This document shows positions 1-7,061 of a stretch of 16,987 nucleotides of DNA, one piece after another. Position 1 is the first letter of the stretch; every line of letters begins with the position of its first letter. The notes beneath the pieces were generated by a model. It saw only the letters and a program-made list of their open reading frames with translations, had not been told where the DNA came from and made no database searches. Source of the DNA: Oscillospiraceae bacterium (GTDB lineage: Bacteria > Bacillota > Clostridia > Oscillospirales > Ruminococcaceae); NCBI GenBank assembly GCA_016303235.1, contig JAEDMB010000030.1:1-16987 (forward strand). The letters run 5' to 3'. The translations under genes were made by a program, and so were the position numbers.

Positions 1-2980
1 CATTGTAATCTTCGGGATTTTCCGGAGGATTTTCGCAGACAAGAACAGATATTATTTGTGCCGGAGTGAAAGAAATTCCATTGCAGTCCTCAAAATTTCC
101 GTCTCCGGAGGAAATATAAATATTTTCCTCTGTAACATATTCGCTTAAGCTTTCGGAAATTATTTCCGCCCATTCAGAACCGTACTGTTCCGAAATAACA
201 GCCACAGCAAATTTATCAGGAGATTTAAGTCTTTCAGTTTTGATTTTTAAAACTTCAGCAAATTTTTTAATGCATTTTCTGTAAAGCTCCTCATCAGTAT
301 CTGCTTTTATATCGGGAGTTAAAATCATAAAAACACATTCATCTTTTGCATTGGCACATGGAACTGACCTGTTTCTGAAAATTAAAGAAGTTGCTTTGAA
401 ATATATCATATCCTGCTTTTCAGAATCAATTATATATTTTTTTGAATAAGGAGAAATTGCCTCTGATATAATGCCATAATGATTAATATATATCTGCACA
501 GGAGATAATTCATCAGCAACAAATGAACTTATTTTTATTCTTCTTCTGTTGTCCTTTGATATATTCGGGAATATCTCTTTCTTGATATCTTCTTTATTTA
601 AGACATCAGCACCCTTTTTCGTTATGAAATAATATTTTTCGCTGTTTTCAGGTTCGTTAACAATTTTTCCAAGCATACCTGTTGAATAAAAGAAAAGCAG
701 TATTTCATCAACTGAATTATAATTATTTTCTTTTCGTTCCTCAATAATCACATCCATAAGAAGTTTTAATACATTCTCACTGAAAAATCCCATTTTGATG
801 ATTTTATGTATAAAAATCTGTATAAAAGACTTATCCCTGCTTATTTTTCTGAAGAATTTTTTCAGTTCGGAACAGCATTTCTTAACATCATAATTTTCAC
901 TGCCATCAAAGAACTTAACGGAATATTCCGTTTTATTTTCGGTTTCGGGAAGTATTCCCCTCTCATACGGCATAACAATGTATTTTTCCTGATTCTGCTT
1001 TGAAACATCTTCAGATTTGATTTCAGTTCCGGGTTCGGGAATAATTTCTTCAATTTTGGGAAAAGTTTCTTCTTCCTGCGGAATAGTTTCCTGAGGTTCG
1101 GGAGTAGTTTCCGGAATTTCAGCAATAATTTCTTCGGATTCCGTAACAGTTTCTTCAGCCGGAATTTCTTCTGTTTTTTCTCTGCATTTATCAATAAGCG
1201 GAAGTATTGTATTTTTTTCCGTTTCACTGTAAAGCTCCTGTACTACGCTGTCTGAACTGTTAAAACATTCAGTCCAGCTGTTAAGAACGTCAAGAGTTTC
1301 CGCAAAGAGATTTTTATTATAAAGCATTTCTGCCTTTTTCCTGATATAAATCAGTTTCTTTTCAGAGCTTTCAGCATTTTCAATCAGAAGTTCAAGATAT
1401 TCGCTTATTTGCTTTTCAGTGCCTGTTTCTTTGAATATATTGAAATATATTTCATTCAGCCTGTATTTGTCCGATACGCATGAACCGTATTTGTCAGCAA
1501 ATTTTTTTAGGCTCTTGTAATTCTGACTCTTATTTTCAGTTTTTGCAAGTGACAGATAACACTGAACTATATGGAAGAATAATTCCTCTTTCTGTTCATC
1601 ATCATTAAAAGCACACAGAAAGCAGTCAAGGGCTGATTTATAGTTTTTTATCTCAAAATATTTTATTCCGAGATTTGCCATTGTTTCGGGAGCAAATAAA
1701 ATTTCCCTGACGTTTAAAGCATTCTGCCCGTCTCTCGAATTAAACGCAACATTTATGCGTGTAACGTCCTGTTCCTCATCGGAAAGCTTTTCGGAAAGCT
1801 CTTTCTGCTTTATTGAACTGCGGTAAAAAGTATATTTTTTCCCCGGACTGCTGAAAGGATAAATTGAACATGTAAGACCATTTACATCGAATATATGCCC
1901 GAACATAACATCATCAGGGAAATTTTTAATATCTGCATCAAATTCATAATGCTGAAAATTATAACAGTCTTTCAGTCTGATTAATTTCAGGTCAAGAGAT
2001 TCACTCTGAAAATTATTCTTTTTATAGAGAAGATAGTCGAGTCCTCCCTCGAGACTTGCCTCATCACTGCAACCCGAATACGGATAATTTTTAACAAGTT
2101 CCGAAATATAGAAAGCGTTGTCTGTTTCAACAGTTGAACGGATAAGTATATAAAGAACATTTTCGGGATATTTCTGACCATTCTGCAACTGACTGTTTAT
2201 AAAAATATATGAATTAAGCAAAGCTGATTCATAGTTTCCGGAAAGATATGCATAAAGAGCCACATTACGGTAATCCTCCGCATTTGTGAAAATATCGCAT
2301 GCATTATCAAAATCTCCATTGTAGGCATACATAAAAGCAAGAAGTCTCACAGCATTTTTATCTTCGCTGTACTCCGGAAAATCTCTCCGGAATCCGGCAA
2401 CGGCAGAAATGCATTTATCTTTCTGATGACTTTTATCACCTGCCATAAAGCTGTTGAAATATCTTGTTACTATAATTTTTATTTCCCTGTTGTCTATGCC
2501 GTTATAAAGATTGACTATATAGTCACGGTTTATTTCGGGAACTTGTATATAATTTTCTCTGCTGAAAAAATCCGCTGAATCCGGCACTTCCGGAATAAAA
2601 GTTTCGGGTTCCGGTTCAGAAACGGGCGGAATATCAGATTCGGAAATAATTTCTTGGGTTTCTTCTGATTTTTCCGGAACAGCTGTTTCTGTTTTTGATT
2701 CCGGAGCTGTATCCGGAACGGAATTTTTAACTGTAAATGAAACCTTTTCATCAGCTTTCTGAACCGGAACATATCCGACAGTTTTATTTTTTATGATAAA
2801 AGATTTTATTTCATTGTATTCTATAACTAAAAGTTCACCTTTTTTATTCAATAATTCCAATGATTTTTTATGGTCATTTCCGGTGACGTATCCGGAAAAT
2901 TTGCGGTTTTTCCCGTAAACAATTTTTATGAAATTTTCCTCCTGCAAAGAGGACAGTCTCATAAATCTTAAACTTTTCAT
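1..2980 (-). CDS. Large multidomain protein of unknown function (TPR-like, cold-shock-like and winged-helix-like parts), C-terminus cut by window edge
   Basis: I read this frame codon by codon from the ATG at 2980 to the left edge and found no stop, giving at least 993 residues. AAGGAGG lies 7 bases before the ATG and fixes the start. No signal peptide or membrane segment is visible, so it is probably cytosolic. The parts, in order: residues about 12-68, a small beta-rich domain resembling Sm/SH3 barrels; 87-134, an acidic Pro-rich linker; 135-340, helical TPR-like repeats; 343-428, a segment with the cold-shock/OB pattern (GHIF, YTFYRSSI, NALNVR); 430-590, more TPR-like helices; 603-658, a second Glu/Pro/Thr linker; 695-793, helices and a winged-helix-like end (YYFITKKGADVL); 810 onward, an alpha/beta domain I cannot place. 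The architecture suggests nucleic-acid binding with protein scaffolding, but that is inference. It has its own promoter and diverges from the potassium regulator gene. The open frame is certain; the domain calls are moderate to weak. Confidence 0.85.
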   Translation of the reverse strand, partial: MKSLRFMRLSSLQEENFIKIVYGKNRKFSGYVTGNDHKKSLELLNKKGELLVIEYNEIKSFIIKNKTVGYVPVQKADEKVSFTVKNSVPDTAPESKTETAVPEKSEETQEIISESDIPPVSEPEPETFIPEVPDSADFFSRENYIQVPEINRDYIVNLYNGIDNREIKIIVTRYFNSFMAGDKSHQKDKCISAVAGFRRDFPEYSEDKNAVRLLAFMYAYNGDFDNACDIFTNAEDYRNVALYAYLSGNYESALLNSYIFINSQLQNGQKYPENVLYILIRSTVETDNAFYISELVKNYPYSGCSDEASLEGGLDYLLYKKNNFQSESLDLKLIRLKDCYNFQHYEFDADIKNFPDDVMFGHIFDVNGLTCSIYPFSSPGKKYTFYRSSIKQKELSEKLSDEEQDVTRINVAFNSRDGQNALNVREILFAPETMANLGIKYFEIKNYKSALDCFLCAFNDDEQKEELFFHIVQCYLSLAKTENKSQNYKSLKKFADKYGSCVSDKYRLNEIYFNIFKETGTEKQISEYLELLIENAESSEKKLIYIRKKAEMLYNKNLFAETLDVLNSWTECFNSSDSVVQELYSETEKNTILPLIDKCREKTEEIPAEETVTESEEIIAEIPETTPEPQETIPQEEETFPKIEEIIPEPGTEIKSEDVSKQNQEKYIVMPYERGILPETENKTEYSVKFFDGSENYDVKKCCSELKKFFRKISRDKSFIQIFIHKIIKMGFFSENVLKLLMDVIIEERKENNYNSVDEILLFFYSTGMLGKIVNEPENSEKYYFITKKGADVLNKEDIKKEIFPNISKDNRRRIKISSFVADELSPVQIYINHYGIISEAISPYSKKYIIDSEKQDMIYFKATSLIFRNRSVPCANAKDECVFMILTPDIKADTDEELYRKCIKKFAEVLKIKTERLKSPDKFAVAVISEQYGSEWAEIISESLSEYVTEENIYISSGDGNFEDCNGISFTPAQIISVLVCENPPENPEDYN

Positions 2981-3015
2981 ATAAATTCCTCCTTAAATAT
3001 AGATTGAGCATATTA

Positions 3016-3044
3016 ATTATACAATACTTTTGAACAAAATTCAA
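3016..3044 (-). promoter_or_regulatory. Sigma-A type promoter of the large left-edge gene
   Basis: Read on the minus strand, TTGAAT (3044-3039) is followed by a 17-base spacer and a perfect TATAAT (3021-3016). Transcription would start near 3009, giving a leader of about 28 bases that carries the AAGGAGG site of the gene starting at 2980. Both the spacing and the position fit. Confidence 0.75.
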
Positions 3045-3122
3045 TAGTTTATGACAATTTTTTTCATAACTGCCGGCGATTTGAATATAAAATCAATTAA
3101 TTAAAACAAATTCGGTTTTCCC

Positions 3123-3151
3123 TTGACAAAAGGCTTTCAATATGCTATAAT
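3123..3151 (+). promoter_or_regulatory. Perfect consensus sigma-A promoter of the KtrA-type gene
   Basis: TTGACA at 3123-3128 and TATAAT at 3146-3151 are separated by exactly 17 bases, so both boxes and the spacing match the vegetative consensus. The predicted start of transcription is near 3158. This falls at or just before a TTG at 3161 that could otherwise be taken as a start codon, which supports the ATG at 3188 instead. Confidence 0.9.
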
Positions 3152-3187
3152 TCACATATCTTGAATAATAAAAGGAGATTTTTTCTA

Positions 3188-3838
3188 ATGAAATCCGTAC
3201 TTGTTATTGGAATGGGACGATTCGGCAGACATCTTGCCAAAAGAATGCTTGATTTAGGCAACGATGTTATGATTGTTGATTCTAATGAAAAACTTATCGG
3301 AGAGCTTTCGGTTACATTTGAAGATTCGCAGATTGGCGACTGTACTAACGAAAATGTAATAAAATCTCTCGGCGTTGACCAGTTCGACATATGTTTTGTA
3401 ACTATCGGAGAAGATTTTCAGTCTTCGCTTGTAATCACTTCACTTCTGAAAAAATACAATGCGAAATTTGTAATGGCAAAGGCTAATCAGGATATTCAGG
3501 CTGATTTGCTTAAAAAAATCGGTGCTGATGAAATTGTATATCCCGAAAAGGAAACGGCAAACAGGCTTGCTGTAAGATACAATGCAAAGAATGTCTTTGA
3601 TTATATCCCGCTTACAAGCGAATTTTCACTTTACGAAATCCCTATAATACCTGACTGGGCAGGCAAGACCATTTTTGATATTGATGTACGCAAGAAATAC
3701 AAGGTAAATATTATTGCAGTAAAAAAAGGAAATTCTCTGCAGTCATTACCGGGTGCTGATTACAGATTTGGTTTTGATGACCACATTGTTGTTATAGGAG
3801 CAGCTGCTGACGTTTTCAAGCTAACTTCAAAAACCTGA
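3188..3838 (+). CDS. Potassium uptake regulatory subunit, KtrA/TrkA family (RCK protein)
   Basis: This 216-residue cytosolic protein gates a membrane potassium channel subunit (KtrB/TrkH type) in response to bound nucleotide. It begins with a Rossmann RCK-N domain: beta strand, GMGRFG glycine loop (G8, G10, G13) and an acidic residue at the end of the second strand (D31), as expected for ATP/ADP or NAD binding. The RCK-C domain occupies about residues 135-216 (from the IPIIPDWAGKTI segment). The length matches KtrA/KtrC of Bacillus (about 220). I chose the ATG at 3188 because GGAG at 3174-3177 is correctly spaced; the upstream TTG at 3161 coincides with the probable transcription start. No channel subunit gene is in the window, so its partner must be encoded elsewhere. 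It is a single-gene unit ending in a terminator. The family is clear; KtrA versus KtrC versus TrkA is not resolved. Confidence 0.92.
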   Translation: MKSVLVIGMGRFGRHLAKRMLDLGNDVMIVDSNEKLIGELSVTFEDSQIGDCTNENVIKSLGVDQFDICFVTIGEDFQSSLVITSLLKKYNAKFVMAKANQDIQADLLKKIGADEIVYPEKETANRLAVRYNAKNVFDYIPLTSEFSLYEIPIIPDWAGKTIFDIDVRKKYKVNIIAVKKGNSLQSLPGADYRFGFDDHIVVIGAAADVFKLTSKT

Positions 3839-3840
3839 AA

Positions 3841-3884
3841 AAAGGGACAGACTCTTTTAAAAAAAGTCTGCCCCTTTTTCTTTT
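3841..3884. terminator. Two-way rho-independent terminator between convergent genes
   Basis: An inverted repeat pairs 3844-3852 with 3866-3874 (GGGACAGAC against GTCTGCCCC, with one A-C mismatch). It is followed by a T-run on the plus strand, and preceded by an A-run that reads as a T-run on the minus strand. It lies between the stop of the KtrA-type gene and the stop of the 3D-domain gene, so it probably ends both transcripts. Confidence 0.85.
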
Positions 3885-3894
3885 CAGATTAATT

Positions 3895-4698
3895 TCAATC
3901 CGCTATTATGTACACATCAGTATAATAACTTCCCTTTTCGAGAGCCTCCTCGTGGGAATCACAGAAAATATCTATTGTATTTTCAGAAAATCCTCCCCTG
4001 TCCTCAACGACATAAACATGACCGTCAATTTCAAGCTGTGTGCCGAAATCAAATGCACTTGATGCTCCGACAGTTCGTCCGGCAGTCGCATAAGTTCCGC
4101 TTGCAGTCAGTCCGGTGCTTTCGCCACAGCACTGCGAGCATGCACAGTAATGAGTTATCTTGAAAGTTCCGAGATAAATTCTTTCTCCGGAAATTCCGCT
4201 TTCATCATCATCATACTCATACTGCTTGTCTGATTCTTCATAATCTTCATCATAAAATGATGATTCATCAGCCTCTCCGGCAACTGTTTCAGTATTTTCA
4301 GCTATATAAAGAATTTCAGTTACGGGTGCAGTTGTTGTTTCAGACGTTGTTGCCGTAACAGAAGAAGAAACAGTTTCCGGCTTGGTTGTTGTTATTGTTG
4401 TGGTTGTGGTTGAAGTCAGGGACGTTGATGTCGTTGCCGTTGTTGTTGTTGAAACTGAAGATGTTGCAGTCACAGTTTTTGAAGTTGTAAGCGTTGTGCT
4501 TGTTGAAGAAGTTACAGTAGTTGTTGCAGAAGTCGATGTAACTATCGTAACAGCAGGCACAAGAGCTGTTTCTGACGCTGTACTGTTTTCCGGCATAAGA
4601 TACGCAAATGAAACAAGTGTAGCCAGAATAACGGATACTATTCCGAACATCTGAAAACTTCTTCCGTTTAGTTTCTTAAGTTTAAATTGCTTTTTCAT
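3895..4698 (-). CDS. Membrane-anchored 3D-domain protein, putative peptidoglycan-acting enzyme
   Basis: The 267-residue product has a basic start and one hydrophobic segment (about 17-36) acting as a signal anchor. A long Thr/Ser/Val linker (about 50-125) and an acidic Asp/Glu/Tyr stretch (143-167) follow. The C-terminal 3D domain (about 175-267) contains HYCACSQCCG, the TASGTYATAGRTVG segment, GHVYVVEDRGG and IDIFCDSHEEAL. 3D domains share a fold with MltA-type lytic transglycosylases and occur in wall-remodelling proteins such as the YabE/YuiC group, so it probably acts on peptidoglycan outside the membrane. Two of the three name-giving aspartates are plain (D233, D243). The first, usually in a VAVDP motif, seems replaced by serine in GASSAFDFGT; I recall this variant in other clostridial proteins but could not check it. 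It has its own divergent promoter and ends at the two-way terminator. Confidence 0.88.
   Translation of the reverse strand: MKKQFKLKKLNGRSFQMFGIVSVILATLVSFAYLMPENSTASETALVPAVTIVTSTSATTTVTSSTSTTLTTSKTVTATSSVSTTTTATTSTSLTSTTTTTITTTKPETVSSSVTATTSETTTAPVTEILYIAENTETVAGEADESSFYDEDYEESDKQYEYDDDESGISGERIYLGTFKITHYCACSQCCGESTGLTASGTYATAGRTVGASSAFDFGTQLEIDGHVYVVEDRGGFSENTIDIFCDSHEEALEKGSYYTDVYIIAD
4318..4540 (-). repeat. Low-complexity Thr/Ser codon tract
   Basis: The plus strand is an imperfect GTT/GTTGTT-rich tract encoding on the minus strand the Thr/Ser linker of the 3D-domain protein. It contains several short imperfect tandem units, which could change length by replication slippage. The coding frame is intact here. 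Confidence 0.7.
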
Positions 4699-4726
4699 TT
4701 TTAAAAACTCTCTTTCTTTAGTTTCC

Positions 4727-4754
4727 GGAAAGCTGTCGAAAAATCGACAGTTCC
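4727..4754. other. Stem-loop in the divergent intergenic region, in the leader of the 3D-domain gene
   Basis: CTGTCGA (4733-4739) pairs perfectly with TCGACAG (4744-4750) around a short A-rich loop. GGAA and TTCC extend the stem across a two-base bulge. On the plus strand it is followed by TTTTTA and looks like a weak terminator with no plus-strand gene before it. On the minus strand it lies in the untranslated leader, about 30 bases before the start codon. It may insulate the divergent promoters or structure the leader; the role is unknown. Confidence 0.5.
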
Positions 4755-4784
4755 TTTTTAATGCTTATGAATGAGATATATTTA

Positions 4785-4813
4785 ATATTACTGTCATTGA
4801 CTGGCAAAGTCAA
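4785..4813 (-). promoter_or_regulatory. Probable promoter of the 3D-domain gene
   Basis: On the minus strand, TTGACT (4813-4808) is followed by a 17-base spacer and TAATAT (4790-4785). This is five of six and four of six matches to consensus. The transcript would start near 4778 and carry a leader of about 80 bases that includes the stem-loop at 4727-4754. Confidence 0.55.
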
Positions 4814-4885
4814 GGAATTTAAAACAATTTTCACTTTTTGCACATAATTTATCATAAATTTCTGTTAAAATCTATCTATGGTGTA

Positions 4886-4914
4886 TTGAATTTTTAAACA
4901 ATATATGGTATAAT
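4886..4914 (+). promoter_or_regulatory. Promoter of the MoxR-to-unknown-protein operon
   Basis: TTGAAT at 4886-4891, a 17-base spacer and a perfect TATAAT at 4909-4914 place the transcription start near 4921, giving a leader of about 29 bases. GGAGG at 4935-4939 serves the ATG at 4950. I see no other equally good promoter inside the operon's short gaps. Confidence 0.8.
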
Positions 4915-4949
4915 ATACTTGTTATAAGAAATCCGGAGGAATTTTTAAA

Positions 4950-5876
4950 ATGAACATCAAAACAAAAATGCTTGCCGATTCAATCTCAAAAGTTATTGTA
5001 GGCAAGGACGAAACTATAAGAAAAGTTATAATTTCACTGCTTTGTGAAGGTCATGTACTCCTTGAGGACGTTCCGGGAGTAGGAAAAACACAGCTTGTCA
5101 CGGCTCTTTCACGTTCTGTCGGAGGAAAATTCAACAGAATACAGCTTACTCCCGACATAATGCCGTCGGATATTGTCGGTTTTTCGATTGTTGACAAGAC
5201 AGGAAATTTTGTTTACCGTGAAGGTGTTGCAATGTGCAATTTTCTCCTTGCCGATGAAATAAACAGAGCATCTCCAAAAGTTCAGTCTGCATTGCTTGAA
5301 GTTATGGAAGAATATCAGATAAGCGTTGACGGTCAGACACACAAGCTCCCCAAACCTTTTATGGTTATGGCAACACAGAACCCCATTGAAACATACGGCA
5401 CTTATCATCTGCCGGAAGCACAGATGGACAGATTCTTTATGAAGCTTTCAATGGGCTATCCCGAATGTTCAGAGGAAATTAAAATACTTGAACGCACTGA
5501 ATTCAATAATCCCATAAAAAATATTGCTGATACTGTTCTTACGGGCGATGATATTATACAAATGCAGTCGGAAGTAAAAAAAATCAGAACTTCTCCCGAA
5601 ATCAAGGACTATATCGTCAGAATAGCAGGTATGACCCGAAATGACCCCAATCTTTCACTCGGAGTCAGTCCGAGAGGTAGCATTGCACTTCATAAAGGCT
5701 CGAAAGCATCTGCATATATGCATGAACGTGAATACGTTATACCCGATGATGTCAAGAATATTGCCGTTTCTGTTCTCTCACACAGAATTATTCTTTCACC
5801 TCAGGGGAAAAATAATTTTCATACAGCCGAAAATTATATATCAGAATTACTGAAAAAGGCGGAAATACCTGTATGA
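4950..5876 (+). CDS. MoxR-family AAA+ ATPase
   Basis: This 308-residue cytosolic ATPase belongs to the MoxR branch of AAA+ proteins, which act as chaperones that mature or activate partner proteins, often vWA/DUF58 proteins encoded next door. Visible motifs: Walker A in GVGKTQ (43-48); Walker B with the sensor-like LLADEINRASP (99-109); sensor 1 in MATQNP (N144); and an arginine-finger candidate R161 in QMDRFFMKL. Length is normal for the family (about 300-330). The start follows GGAGG with good spacing, and it is the first gene after the promoter. Its last codons overlap the DUF58 gene by four bases (ATGA), implying translational coupling and a shared function. Family assignment is firm; the actual client is inferred from the neighbours. 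Confidence 0.95.
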   Translation: MNIKTKMLADSISKVIVGKDETIRKVIISLLCEGHVLLEDVPGVGKTQLVTALSRSVGGKFNRIQLTPDIMPSDIVGFSIVDKTGNFVYREGVAMCNFLLADEINRASPKVQSALLEVMEEYQISVDGQTHKLPKPFMVMATQNPIETYGTYHLPEAQMDRFFMKLSMGYPECSEEIKILERTEFNNPIKNIADTVLTGDDIIQMQSEVKKIRTSPEIKDYIVRIAGMTRNDPNLSLGVSPRGSIALHKGSKASAYMHEREYVIPDDVKNIAVSVLSHRIILSPQGKNNFHTAENYISELLKKAEIPV

Positions 5877-7057
5877 AAGAACAGTTTAACCCTAATCTGA
5901 AAAAAAACAAAGGCAATATATTAAAAAATATTTTCGGAATATGCTTTGTATGGTTTCTGATTTTTATATTTACTTTCTATATTGACGGCGAAACAGGTAT
6001 GATTCTTGCATATTTTGCACTGTTTTCAGCCGTGATTTCATATCTTACCGCATATCTTGCCCGAAAAAGAATAAATATAAGCTTTTCATGTGATGAATAT
6101 GTCAGAAAGGGAGACAAGCTCAAAGTAAAAATTACTGCCGGAAAAACGGGAAAGCTCCCTCTTGCGTTCGTTGATTTGTTTATTAAAACAGGTGAAGTTA
6201 TCGGCGGTGACGAAAAGCATTTTAAATTATCGCTTTCCCTGAAAACTTCAGAAGAATTTGAATTTGACATTGATGCTCTGACAGGCGGAAACAGCAGAAT
6301 ATATATCAGCGGAATTTTTTCATCGGGATTTATGGGCGTTGTTTCATATCCGGCAGAAACAGAAATGCAGTCAAAAAATATCGGCGTTATACCGGATATT
6401 CCGGAAATAAATTCATCAAATGCCCTTTTCCGTGCCGTGAATGATATAGTAGTTACAAGTGACGATGAGGAACAGGATTCACCGCTTGCATTTTCCGCAA
6501 ATTCAGTCGCAGGATATGAACACCGTGAATATATTGAGGGTGATTCCCTTAAAAGAATTAACTGGAAACTCTCCTCAAAACGCAGTAAACTTATGGTTCG
6601 CCTTGATGAGGCATCTGCATCAGTTCAGCCGGTTGTAATAATAGACCTGTGCCACAAAAATATACTTAATCAGGAAAAAAATATTCAGGGAGCTTTTGCT
6701 CTGCTTTCGCTTTTCATAAAGCAGGGTATCGCATGTAAAGTATATTTCAAATCCGAAAACAATGATTTGCAGTGTTTTACTGCCGAAAGTGAGGAATCGT
6801 TAAATAATATTCTTATGACGGTTTTAATAACTCCGTCTGAAAATATTTCTCATTTTGATGAAAGTATTTTTTATTCTGAAAAGGCTTGTGCATATATTAT
6901 GTTTTCCGCTGAAATTCCCGAAAAGCTTATAAATTCGGATTTCGTAAAAGCTAACAAGGATAATATACACTTTATTGTTGCCGATGAAAATGCTGTTACA
7001 AATTCCCCTGTAAATATATGGAATTTAAATCCGGATAACTGTTTCAGAAAGGTGTGA
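5873..7057 (+). CDS. DUF58-domain membrane protein, MoxR partner
   Basis: The 394-residue product has two membrane segments near the start (about 18-37 and 41-63), then a cytosolic beta-rich part and the DUF58 region. The family signature is clear around residues 212-250: HREYIEGDSLKRINWKLSSK and LMVRLDE, the usual 'GD..r.InWk.Sar...LmVr' pattern, followed by a vWA-like strand VVIIDL. DUF58 proteins have a vWA-like fold and are usually encoded between a MoxR ATPase and a transglutaminase-like membrane protein, exactly as here. The start codon sits inside the stop of the MoxR gene. The hydrophilic C-terminal third is probably the rest of the vWA-like fold. Its biochemical activity is unknown for the family; a role as adaptor between the ATPase and the membrane protein is inference. 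Confidence 0.93.
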   Translation: MKEQFNPNLKKNKGNILKNIFGICFVWFLIFIFTFYIDGETGMILAYFALFSAVISYLTAYLARKRINISFSCDEYVRKGDKLKVKITAGKTGKLPLAFVDLFIKTGEVIGGDEKHFKLSLSLKTSEEFEFDIDALTGGNSRIYISGIFSSGFMGVVSYPAETEMQSKNIGVIPDIPEINSSNALFRAVNDIVVTSDDEEQDSPLAFSANSVAGYEHREYIEGDSLKRINWKLSSKRSKLMVRLDEASASVQPVVIIDLCHKNILNQEKNIQGAFALLSLFIKQGIACKVYFKSENNDLQCFTAESEESLNNILMTVLITPSENISHFDESIFYSEKACAYIMFSAEIPEKLINSDFVKANKDNIHFIVADENAVTNSPVNIWNLNPDNCFRKV

Positions 7058-7061
7058 CTAT

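Noticed and set aside
862..1227. Minus-strand open frame of 121 residues, rich in Lys, Leu and Phe
   Set aside because: It is a shifted frame of the Glu/Pro/Thr linker of the large gene on the same strand; its odd composition comes from the GAA-rich codons read out of frame, and it has no ribosome site.
2530..2772. Minus-strand open frame of 80 residues
   Set aside because: This is the same effect over the first acidic linker of the large gene.
3161..3187. TTG at 3161 as start of the KtrA-type gene
   Set aside because: The promoter predicts transcription from about 3158, leaving no leader, and the GGAG site lies inside this extension, placed for the ATG at 3188. RCK proteins also begin just before the first strand, as with the ATG.
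4382..4654. Plus-strand open frame of 90 residues, almost all Val and Glu
   Set aside because: It is the antisense reading of the Thr/Ser codon tract of the 3D-domain gene, with no ribosome site or promoter.
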